DNA from: an uncultured Butyrivibrio sp. | GTDB taxonomy: Bacteria > Bacillota > Clostridia > Lachnospirales > Lachnospiraceae | Length of the DNA stretch: 43,990 nucleotides | Reading direction: 5' to 3' | Assembly (NCBI GenBank): GCA_946536145.1 | Contig: CAMNEA010000018.1 | Span: 1 to 43,990 of the forward strand | Translations under genes and position numbers: made by a program | The notes under the pieces: model-generated | What the model was told of the DNA's origin: nothing | What the model saw: the letters and a program-made list of their open reading frames with translations, nothing else | The model's database searches: none | Shown here: positions 15,243 to 22,677 of the stretch, piece by piece | Layout: each line of letters begins with the position of its first letter | Numbering within the stretch: position 1 is the stretch's first letter

Positions 15243-16976
15243 ATGAATCTTATAAGGAAGTTTATACCGTATTACAAACCATATATTGGAGTTTTTTTAC
15301 TTGATCTTTTTTGTGCATCGGTTCTGTCCATCATAGATTTGGCTTTTCCGCAGTTTTTAAGGATATTGAGACAGACGCTTTTTCTTGATGAACCGGCCGT
15401 TATCCTAAAGAGATTATGGATAGTTGCGATCGTTCTTTTGGCTATGTATATTGTAAGGTCTCTCTGCAAGTACTATGTGACTTATCAGGGACATATGATG
15501 GGTGCCAGAATGGAATCGGGAATGAGAAGGGAATTGTTTGACCGATTTGAGTCCTTTTCTTTTTCCTATTATGATGTGCACAATACGGGCGAGATGATGA
15601 GCAAACTCGTATCGGATCTGTTTGACATTTCCGAACTTGCGCATCACGGACCTGAAAACATATTTATTTCTGTTGTAAAGATTGTGGGTTCATTTATTCT
15701 TCTCATGAGAATAAATGTGCCGATGACTCTCTGTCTTGTCGCTGTTGTCGCATGCATGGCTGTTTTTTCGGTAAAACAGAACCGGCGAATGAGGGCGACC
15801 TTTTCTGATAACCGGAAAAAGATTGCAGGGATCAACTCATCTCTTCAGGATACGCTTGGCGGGATCCGAGTGGTTAAGTCTTTTACTGGGGAAGAAATTG
15901 AAGGCAGAAAGTTTGACAAGTCCAACCTGGCTTTTCTGGATTCCAAGCAGGCCAATTACAGGCAGATGGCGACATTTCATTCCGGGAACAATTTTTTTGA
16001 GGGAATGATGTTTGTAACAGTGCTTGTGGCAGGCGGGTATTTTATAGCGAAGGGACAGATAAGCGGAGAGGATCTGGCTATATACGCGCTGTATATCAAT
16101 ATTTTCATAAATCCTGTGAATGTTCTTGTGGAGTTCACCGAGCAATTACAGAAAGGCATGGCAGGATTTGAGCGTTTCCGTGAGGTTATGGACACCATGC
16201 CGGAGATAGTTGACAAACCCGGTGCCGGAGAGCTCAAGGATGTTAAGGGGATCATAGATTACAGGGATGTTTCTTTTTCCTATGAAAAAGAGGAGACAGT
16301 GTTACAGCACATTGATCTTCACGTGGATGCCGGCAAATCTGTGGCAATTGTCGGACCCTCCGGAGGTGGAAAGACGACGTTGTGTTCGCTTCTTCCGCGA
16401 TTCTATGATGTCACACATGGCGCTGTGATGATTGACGGAACCGACATAAGAGATGTGACGCAGAAGTCACTTCGATCATATATCGGCATTGTCCAGCAGG
16501 ATGTATATCTTTTTAACGGCACTGTAAAAGAGAATATCGCATACGGAAAGCCCGGAGCATCAATGGAGGAGATTGTTGAGGCTGCCAGAAACGCAGACCT
16601 GTTAAACTTTATTGAGAGTCTTCCTAAGGGATTTGATACAGAGGTCGGAGAGAGAGGAGCAAGGCTCTCAGGAGGTCAGAAACAGAGAATTGCCATAGCA
16701 CGTGTTTTTCTTAAGAATCCACCTATCCTCATACTGGATGAGGCGACCAGCGCGCTTGATAATGAGAGTGAGAGATATATACAGGAGAGTCTTGATAAGC
16801 TCTCTGTTGGGAGAACTACGATTACTATCGCCCACAGACTTTCAACAATTCTTGGGGCGGACGAGATCATAGTACTTGATGGAGATGGTATTAAAGAGAG
16901 AGGTACACATAAACAACTGATCAAAGAGGGAGGACTGTATGAGAAGTATTATCGCATGCAGCTCGGAACCATCTGA
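15243..16976 (+). CDS. ABC exporter, fused membrane and ATPase half-transporter
   Basis: About 577 residues: six membrane helices in the first ~310 residues, then an ATPase domain with Walker A GPSGGGKTT, Q-loop IVQQDVYLFNGTV, signature LSGGQ, Walker B ILILDEATSALD and H-loop IAHRLSTI. All motifs are intact, so it is likely an active homodimeric MsbA/LmrA-type exporter. I prefer ATG 15243 to GTG 15237; the Shine-Dalgarno is weak (AGAGAG). The start overlaps the end of the phosphatase remnant. The substrate is not evident. Confidence 0.93.
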   Translation: MNLIRKFIPYYKPYIGVFLLDLFCASVLSIIDLAFPQFLRILRQTLFLDEPAVILKRLWIVAIVLLAMYIVRSLCKYYVTYQGHMMGARMESGMRRELFDRFESFSFSYYDVHNTGEMMSKLVSDLFDISELAHHGPENIFISVVKIVGSFILLMRINVPMTLCLVAVVACMAVFSVKQNRRMRATFSDNRKKIAGINSSLQDTLGGIRVVKSFTGEEIEGRKFDKSNLAFLDSKQANYRQMATFHSGNNFFEGMMFVTVLVAGGYFIAKGQISGEDLAIYALYINIFINPVNVLVEFTEQLQKGMAGFERFREVMDTMPEIVDKPGAGELKDVKGIIDYRDVSFSYEKEETVLQHIDLHVDAGKSVAIVGPSGGGKTTLCSLLPRFYDVTHGAVMIDGTDIRDVTQKSLRSYIGIVQQDVYLFNGTVKENIAYGKPGASMEEIVEAARNADLLNFIESLPKGFDTEVGERGARLSGGQKQRIAIARVFLKNPPILILDEATSALDNESERYIQESLDKLSVGRTTITIAHRLSTILGADEIIVLDGDGIKERGTHKQLIKEGGLYEKYYRMQLGTI

Positions 16977-17002
16977 AGATCCGCATAAAAGGAGGTATTA
17001 AA

Positions 17003-17395
17003 ATGGAGAGAGTCGAGAAATTTTTAAAAGAGGCAGGAACATATTACCTGGCAACTGCAGACGGGGACCAGCCAAGGGTTAGACCTTTTGGAACGGCTCA
17101 CATTTTTGAGAACAGGCTTTACATTCAGACAGGGAAGGTGAAGGACGTTTCAAAACAGATACATGCCAATCCAAAATTTGAGATCTGCGCATTTAAGAAT
17201 GGCGAGTGGCTCAGAGTTTCGGGCGAGCTAGTTGAAGATGACAGAATTGAGGCGCGCCAGTCCATGCTGGATGCATATCCTTCACTTCAGGGCATGTACA
17301 AGGCTGATGATGGAAACACAGAGGTGTTCTATATTAAAAATGCAACGGCAACATTCAGCTCTTTTACACATGAACCTGAGACATTTACATTTTGA
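17003..17395 (+). CDS. Pyridoxamine 5'-phosphate oxidase-like flavin-binding protein
   Basis: A 130-residue split-barrel protein: TYYLATADGDQPRVRPFG is the typical first strand pair, with LYIQTGKVKDVSKQI and EWLRVSGEL further on. This family binds FMN or F420 and reduces small substrates such as nitro compounds. True PNPOx activity is unlikely given the size. AAAGGAGG ribosome site. It lies 26 bp after the ABC exporter and 34 bp before the DUF1622 gene, so may be in the same operon. Confidence 0.88.
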   Translation: MERVEKFLKEAGTYYLATADGDQPRVRPFGTAHIFENRLYIQTGKVKDVSKQIHANPKFEICAFKNGEWLRVSGELVEDDRIEARQSMLDAYPSLQGMYKADDGNTEVFYIKNATATFSSFTHEPETFTF

Positions 17396-17429
17396 GGATT
17401 ACTGAAGGAGATAATTCTGGAGGATCACT

Positions 17430-17789
17430 ATGGAAGGAGTATATCAGGCTGCCGAAGGCATTCTTCGTTATGTGGTTGAGTTTTCTACACTTTTGCTGGA
17501 GCTGTTTGGCATATGCATACTGGTTTTTACTGCAATCAAGAGTTTTATCTTCTGGCTGAAAAAAGATGATTCCATAAGGCTTCAGCTTGCGCAGGGAATA
17601 GCTCTGGCATTGGAGTTCAAGCTCGGGGGAGAGGTCCTTCGAACAGTTGTGGTAAGGGAGTGGGCAGAGCTTGGAATACTTGGGGCAATCATTACCTTAA
17701 GAGCAGCGCTTACTTTCCTGATACACTGGGAAATCAAGAATGAAGAGAAGGCACTTGCGCCTAAACTGCATGAAGACAAAAATATATAA
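17430..17789 (+). CDS. DUF1622 membrane protein
   Basis: A 119-residue protein with three hydrophobic helices (~18-40, ~52-68 region amphipathic, ~80-100) and the DUF1622 signature RLQLAQGIALALEFKLGGEV plus ELGILGAIITLRAALTFLIH. Function of this family is unknown. Ribosome site GGAGG at ~17419. It probably ends the exporter-PNPOx operon. Confidence 0.88.
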   Translation: MEGVYQAAEGILRYVVEFSTLLLELFGICILVFTAIKSFIFWLKKDDSIRLQLAQGIALALEFKLGGEVLRTVVVREWAELGILGAIITLRAALTFLIHWEIKNEEKALAPKLHEDKNI

Positions 17790-17827
17790 CATATATATCG
17801 ATTGTTCAAAATGAAAGGCAGACAATA

Positions 17828-18709
17828 ATGGAATATATTGAAAATGAGTTCTTAAAAATAGGTGTGGAGTACCATGGTGCTGAACTTAGCAGCATCTATG
17901 ATAAGAAGAGAGATAAAGAGCTTTTGTGGCAGGCGGACCCTGCATTCTGGAAAAGGCATGCGCCCATTCTTTTCCCTTTTGTGGGGAATGTAAACAAGGG
18001 TGTATACAGATACAATGGGAATGAGTATCACATGACTCCCCATGGCTTTGCCAGAGATATGGAATTTGAGCTTCTTGAGAAAAAACAGGACAGTATCAGT
18101 TTTATACTCAGATCTGATGATGAGACCAAGAAAAATTATCCTTTTGAGTTTGAACTTATAGTAAGGCATGTGATTGATGCAAACAAAATCCGGGTCGAAT
18201 GGGAGGTAATAAACACCTCTTCAACTGAGAAGCTCTTTTACTCTATCGGCGGACATCCTGCTTTCAGATGCCCAATCGGTGATGGCGAGAGGAGAACAGA
18301 TTACAAGGTTAAATTCAATAAGAACAGCCTTAAGTATGTTCTCATTTTGCAGGACACCAGGGAGGTGGACTTTGAAAATCCCCGACCTCTTGAGCTAAAG
18401 GATGGTTATCTTGACATAACAGAGCATCTTTTTGATGAGGACGCATTGATATTTGATGATTGGCAGGTTGAGGAAGTAAGCCTTTGCACTCCGGATAAAA
18501 AACCTTATATAACCGTGAAATGTAAGGGATTTCCGAGTTTTGGTCTGTGGTCTCATCCGTCAACAGATGCTGAATATATCTGTCTTGAGCCATGGTTAGG
18601 CAGATGTGACAACAAAAACTTTGATGGTGAGCTTCCGGAAAAGTACGGAGAACAGGTACTTATGCCTGAGAAAAAACAGAAATATCACTATGATATTGTG
18701 GTATCGTAA
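17828..18709 (+). CDS. Aldose 1-epimerase family protein (LacX-like)
   Basis: A 293-residue galactose-mutarotase-like beta-sandwich protein. Visible family motifs are ILFPFVGNVNKGVY, MTPHGFARDMEFELL, SIGGHPAFRCP and the C-terminal CLEPWLGRCD. These enzymes interconvert anomers of hexoses or hexose phosphates. The LacX-type subgroup has uncertain substrate. A short AAAGG site precedes the start. It is a single gene ended by the hairpin at 18739-18777. Confidence 0.9.
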   Translation: MEYIENEFLKIGVEYHGAELSSIYDKKRDKELLWQADPAFWKRHAPILFPFVGNVNKGVYRYNGNEYHMTPHGFARDMEFELLEKKQDSISFILRSDDETKKNYPFEFELIVRHVIDANKIRVEWEVINTSSTEKLFYSIGGHPAFRCPIGDGERRTDYKVKFNKNSLKYVLILQDTREVDFENPRPLELKDGYLDITEHLFDEDALIFDDWQVEEVSLCTPDKKPYITVKCKGFPSFGLWSHPSTDAEYICLEPWLGRCDNKNFDGELPEKYGEQVLMPEKKQKYHYDIVVS

Positions 18710-18738
18710 TTTGCGCTAATTTAATGAACCCAAATGTG

Positions 18739-18777
18739 TTCCCGGATATTTAGCGAATCCCGTTAAATATCCGGGAA
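18739..18777 (+). terminator. Long hairpin, probable terminator
   Basis: Perfect 14-bp stem TTCCCGGATATTTA / TAAATATCCGGGAA with an 11-nt loop. It lacks a clean T run, so termination strength is uncertain; it may instead protect the 3' end. Confidence 0.55.
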
Positions 18778-18854
18778 GTATTTATGATATTGGAGGGTTC
18801 CTGGAAATAGCCGTATCGTAAAAGCGGCATTTTCTATCTTTAAGGAGAATATTT

Positions 18855-19652
18855 ATGGCTGTGACCGTCGAGACAATTGCATCTGCTGATTTTCAAATGA
18901 GATACTGCAGATTTGGAAACAGCAGCGGATTGCCTGTAGTAATAATTCCGGGGCTGTCTGTGATCAGTATCATGGAATTTGCGGCTTCTGTAGCTGCACA
19001 GTACAGATTATTTGCTGAAAAATACGATGTTTATGTGATCAACAGAAGGACAGACGTCCCCGATGTCTATACCATTGAAGATATGGCAAGGGATACCGCC
19101 GAGGCTGTAAAAATACTGGGATTGAGAGACATCAGGATCATTGCGGCATCCCAGGGGGCAGTGATAGCAATGCTGATCGCAATAAGTGAGCCGGATCTTG
19201 TGAACAGGATGGTGCTTGCATCTACAAGCTCTCATGCTAATGAGAAATCCTGCGCCGCTCTGGATACCTGGCGGGAATATGCAAAGAGTGGAGACAGACA
19301 GGGGCTGATGCTTTCCTTTGCGGAAAAGATTTATACAAAAGAATATGTTGAGAATTACAAAGACGCTTTTACAATGATGGCAGGACTTATCAGGGATGAG
19401 GATCTTGAGAGGTTTTTAATAATGTCAGCGGATTTGCTTGACTTTGATATTTCGGACAGACTGGGAGAGATACGCTGCCCTGTATTTGCAATAGGTGCTG
19501 AAGAGGATCTGGTATTTGGCAAAGAGCCTTCGCTGGAAATAGCTGAAAAGACCGGAGGGGAGAGCTATATATATCAGGGATATGGCCACGGTGTATATGA
19601 CGAGGCACCTGATTGTGTAGAGAAGGTTTTTGAGTTTATTGACAGGGCGTGA
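18855..19652 (+). CDS. Alpha/beta hydrolase
   Basis: A 265-residue alpha/beta hydrolase. The nucleophile is S99 in AASQGA (the first Gly of GxSxG is replaced by Ala), the acid is D218 (GAEEDLVFG) and the base H245 (GYGHGVYDE). The oxyanion region is VVIIPGLSV. It resembles the broad group of esterases, lactonases and haloperoxidase-like hydrolases; the substrate cannot be told. AAGGAGA lies before the start. Monocistronic by spacing. Confidence 0.88.
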   Translation: MAVTVETIASADFQMRYCRFGNSSGLPVVIIPGLSVISIMEFAASVAAQYRLFAEKYDVYVINRRTDVPDVYTIEDMARDTAEAVKILGLRDIRIIAASQGAVIAMLIAISEPDLVNRMVLASTSSHANEKSCAALDTWREYAKSGDRQGLMLSFAEKIYTKEYVENYKDAFTMMAGLIRDEDLERFLIMSADLLDFDISDRLGEIRCPVFAIGAEEDLVFGKEPSLEIAEKTGGESYIYQGYGHGVYDEAPDCVEKVFEFIDRA

Positions 19653-19661
19653 AATGGAGTA

Positions 19662-19690
19662 TTGGATTTCGACGCACCTCATGCTATAGT
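19662..19690 (+). promoter_or_regulatory. Promoter of the amino acid ABC operon
   Basis: TTGGAT (19662-19667), 17-bp spacer, TATAGT (19685-19690), about 35 bp before the substrate-binding protein start: a good vegetative-type promoter. Confidence 0.6.
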
Positions 19691-19725
19691 AATGTAAAGT
19701 GTTAAATTGAAGGGAGAAGAATTCT

Positions 19726-20532
19726 ATGAGAAAAAAGTTTATTGCGTCAATTATTGCGCTGACAATGATGGCAGCTATGGTTGGGTGTGGAAGCTCTTCA
19801 CAGCAGACAGCTACGGATACAGGAAGTTCTGAAGGCGGGGCAGCTTCATCCGGAAAAGTATGGAAGATTGCCACAGATACAGTATTCAAGCCATTTGAAT
19901 ATACTGATGACAAGGGCAATTTCGTAGGAATTGACATGGATATACTGGAGGCGATAGCAAAAGACCAGGGATTTGAATATGAAGTTCAGGTACTGGGATG
20001 GGATGCTTCAATTGCAGCCTGCCAGGCCGGTCAGGCTGACGGTATGATTGCCGGTGCCTCAATAACAGACGAGAGAAAGAGCTCAGGATGGATCTTTTCG
20101 GACGGATATTATGATGCCAACCAGTGTATGGCGGTTGAGAAGTCTTCCGATATAGACGGATTTGATGATCTGAAAGGACTCTCGGTTGCTGTTAAGACGG
20201 GAACCATGAGTGCTGCTTATGCAGAAGAGTTATCAGCAGATTATGGCTTCACGGTAACATATTTCGAGGATTCACCTACAATGTACCAGGCCGTTGTTGG
20301 AGGACAGGTTGCTGCATGCTTTGACGATACTCCGATCATGGCCTCGAACATCAAGGATTCCGGAATAGCTATGAAGCTGGTTGATGGAACGGGCAACGAG
20401 CCTGCAGCTTATGGTTTCGCGATATTTAACGCAGATAACCAGGAACTTGTGGACAAGTTTAATGCAGGTCTTAAGAACATTAAGGCAAATGGTACTTATG
20501 ATGAGATCATAAAGAAGTATCTGGGTGAGTAA
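19726..20532 (+). CDS. Polar amino acid ABC transporter, substrate-binding lipoprotein
   Basis: A 268-residue lipoprotein: signal peptide with lipobox MVGC (C21), a Ser/Gly-rich linker, then an SBP_bac_3 fold (WKIATDTVFKPFEYTDDKGN; DMDILEAIA; GMIAGASITDERKS; GLSVAVKTGTMSAAYAEEL). It captures a polar amino acid, perhaps glutamine or cystine, outside the membrane. First gene of a three-gene importer operon; the permease starts 2 bp after its stop. Confidence 0.94.
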   Translation: MRKKFIASIIALTMMAAMVGCGSSSQQTATDTGSSEGGAASSGKVWKIATDTVFKPFEYTDDKGNFVGIDMDILEAIAKDQGFEYEVQVLGWDASIAACQAGQADGMIAGASITDERKSSGWIFSDGYYDANQCMAVEKSSDIDGFDDLKGLSVAVKTGTMSAAYAEELSADYGFTVTYFEDSPTMYQAVVGGQVAACFDDTPIMASNIKDSGIAMKLVDGTGNEPAAYGFAIFNADNQELVDKFNAGLKNIKANGTYDEIIKKYLGE

Positions 20533-20534
20533 GC

Positions 20535-21206
20535 ATGGCAAGAATTATCACTGTATATGGAACGCTGCTTCTTGGCGCGTTTGGAAGGACACTGCTTTTA
20601 GCGCTGCTGGGATTGTTTTTTGCCTGCTTTATAGGACTCTTTTTTGGAATACTTGGTGTTGTCGGTAACAAGGCATGCAACATAATTTCTCAGATTTTTG
20701 TGGATATAATAAGAGGCGTCCCGATGATCGTTTTGGCATTCTTTGTCTATTTCGGGGTACCATATCTTTTCAACAACATAATAGGTGGATTCAATGTTAA
20801 TCTGACTGCGCTCAAGGCAGGAACTATCTGTCTTGCTCTCAATTGTGGCGCATATATGGCTGAGATCGTCAGAGCAGGCATCCAGTCTGTTGATATCGGT
20901 CAGATGGAGGCCGCCAGATCACTGGGGTTGACTTATGGCATGGCAATGAGGAAGGTTGTGCTCCCGCAGGCCATTAAGACAATGATTCCTACGTTTATCA
21001 ATCAGTTCATTATTACTCTCAAGGACACCTCTATCTTGTCGGTAATAGGTTTCCCGGAGCTTGTCAATACAGCCAAGAATGTCCAGGCCAACACTTTTAT
21101 GTCTTTTCAGACCTGGGCTATAGTAGCGGTCATGTATCTGATTGTGATCACTTTGCTCTCCCGCAGTGCAAAGGTACTTGAAAGGAGGCTGGCCGTTGAT
21201 AGATAA
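20535..21206 (+). CDS. Polar amino acid ABC transporter, permease
   Basis: A 223-residue HisM/GlnP-type permease with about five membrane helices and the EAA loop [19 protein letters not shown] followed by LPQA. It is coupled to the lipoprotein upstream and overlaps the ATPase gene, whose start lies within its last codons. Confidence 0.94.
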   Translation: MARIITVYGTLLLGAFGRTLLLALLGLFFACFIGLFFGILGVVGNKACNIISQIFVDIIRGVPMIVLAFFVYFGVPYLFNNIIGGFNVNLTALKAGTICLALNCGAYMAEIVRAGIQSVDIGQMEAARSLGLTYGMAMRKVVLPQAIKTMIPTFINQFIITLKDTSILSVIGFPELVNTAKNVQANTFMSFQTWAIVAVMYLIVITLLSRSAKVLERRLAVDR

Positions 21207-21939
21207 GTCGGAAATAAAGGTAAGCGTTAAAAATCTGCAGAAGCATTTTAATGATCTTGAGGTTCTTAAAGATATAACAACAGATATTTATAAAGGCGAG
21301 GTTGTATGCGTGATTGGCCCCTCCGGATCAGGTAAGTCTACATTCCTCAGATGCCTCAACAGACTTGAGGAAGTGACCAGTGGAACAGTTGTTGTTGATG
21401 GAAATGATATAACATCAAGGCAGATCAATATCAATAAGGTCAGGGAAAACATTGGAATGGTATTCCAGCACTTCAATCTTTTCAACAACCTGAATGTTCT
21501 GGACAACCTTACACTCGCCCCGGTTCAGTTGAAAAAGTGTTCCAAGGAAGAAGCTACACAAAGAGCGATGAAGATGCTTAAAAAGGTAGGACTTGAGGAC
21601 AGGGGTGAGAGTTATCCCAGCCAGCTGTCCGGAGGTCAGAAGCAGAGGGTGGCGATAGCCAGGGCACTTTGTATGGAACCGGATGTTATGCTATTTGATG
21701 AGCCTACATCAGCTCTTGACCCCGAGATGGTAGGTGAAGTCCTTCAGGTAATGAAGGATCTTGCTGCAGACGGAATGACCATGGTGATCGTGACTCATGA
21801 GATGGGATTTGCAAGAGAAGTGGCTGACAGGGTTATCTTTATGGATGGTGGCTATATTGTAGAGGAGGGCTCCCCTCAGGAAGTTCTCTTAAATCCAAGA
21901 GAGCCAAGGACCATAGACTTCCTCAATAAAGTGTTGTAA
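21196..21939 (+). CDS. glnQ: Polar amino acid ABC transporter, ATPase (GlnQ-like)
   Basis: A 247-residue ATPase with Walker [11 protein letters not shown]-loop [14 protein letters not shown], signature LSGGQ, Walker [13 protein letters not shown] and H-loop [10 protein letters not shown] place the start at TTG 21196 because AAAGGAGG at 21181-21188 is 7 bp before it; an in-frame ATG at 21166 lies far upstream inside the permease and has no ribosome site. It overlaps the permease by 11 bp. The glnQ symbol denotes family, not proven glutamine specificity. Confidence 0.92.
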   Translation: MIDKSEIKVSVKNLQKHFNDLEVLKDITTDIYKGEVVCVIGPSGSGKSTFLRCLNRLEEVTSGTVVVDGNDITSRQININKVRENIGMVFQHFNLFNNLNVLDNLTLAPVQLKKCSKEEATQRAMKMLKKVGLEDRGESYPSQLSGGQKQRVAIARALCMEPDVMLFDEPTSALDPEMVGEVLQVMKDLAADGMTMVIVTHEMGFAREVADRVIFMDGGYIVEEGSPQEVLLNPREPRTIDFLNKVL

Positions 21940-21984
21940 TAATTGCTTATGACAAAGGAAATCCTTGAAAGGAGGTAATACATA

Positions 21985-22489
21985 ATGATTAAGCTCAGAA
22001 ATTCATATTTAACTAATAACTGTATTGTGGTTACCTCGAAGAGGGCTACGAAGTAAGCTGATTTTCGTGTATTCCCGGCGCGGTATCCATCATGGAGACC
22101 GCGCTGTTTTAGTGCTTAAAACAATATGCGCAAGATTTCAAAGCGGCAGCATCCTGATAAACGGGGAGGATATAAGGAAAATGCCTCTTTGTGATGTGAG
22201 GGCATTCTCATCGGTAGTTACGCAGGATGCATTTCTTTTCTCAGATACCATTACCGAAAATGTCAGGCTTGGTTTAAAGAGCTCTATGGATGAGAGAACC
22301 GTAAGGGATAACATAAAGTACGGCAAGCCGGATGCAACTGATGAAGCAACCTCAAGTATTGACACAAGGACTGAGATACTGGTGCAGGAGGGTATCGCAG
22401 AGCTTCTGAAAAAGAGAACATCCTTCGTTGTGGCTCACAGACTTTCAACCATCAGAAACGCTTATGGCAAAGAGGGGAGCATACTATAA
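21985..22489 (+). pseudogene. Remnant of ABC exporter gene(s)
   Basis: A perfect ribosome site (AAAGGAGGT) precedes ATG 21985, but the frame stops after 23 codons (starts MIKLRNSYLTNN). From ~22130 another frame reads SGSILINGEDIRKMPLCDVR and VVTQDAFLFSDTITENVRLG, the middle of an exporter ATPase domain, then DNIKYGKPDATDE joined directly to ATSSIDTRTEILVQEG and FVVAHRLSTIRNA. The Walker A, signature LSGGQ and most of Walker B are lost, as are all membrane helices. Two Q-loop-like segments (ENVRLG and RDNIKYG) in a row suggest fusion of two tandem exporter genes. It cannot work as an ATPase. Confidence 0.85.
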
Positions 22490-22677
22490 CCTTTACTCAT
22501 CGCAGTTTGTAAGTGCATCATAATGAGATATAAGTAATATATTATATATAATATTTTGCGTATATCAAACGAAAATGTGCGAAATTATATCTGAAAAAAT
22601 CAATTATTAGTAATATAATAGAATCAGTGAATATTTGTCTATGATATAAGCAATGTCATTTAACAGGGAGCGCACGG
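22490..22677. other. AT-rich intergenic region
   Basis: No gene seen. Very AT-rich around 22535-22625 (TAATATATTATATATAATATT), consistent with a promoter region for the following c-di-GMP gene, but no single -35/-10 pair stands out. Confidence 0.3.

Noticed and set aside
15243..16976. Exporter gene as part of a bacteriocin or peptide export system
   Set aside because: No peptidase C39 domain, precursor peptide or modification enzyme nearby; neighbours are PNPOx-like and DUF1622.
21166..21195. Longer GlnQ start at ATG 21166
   Set aside because: No ribosome site and deep overlap with the permease; AAAGGAGG points to TTG 21196.
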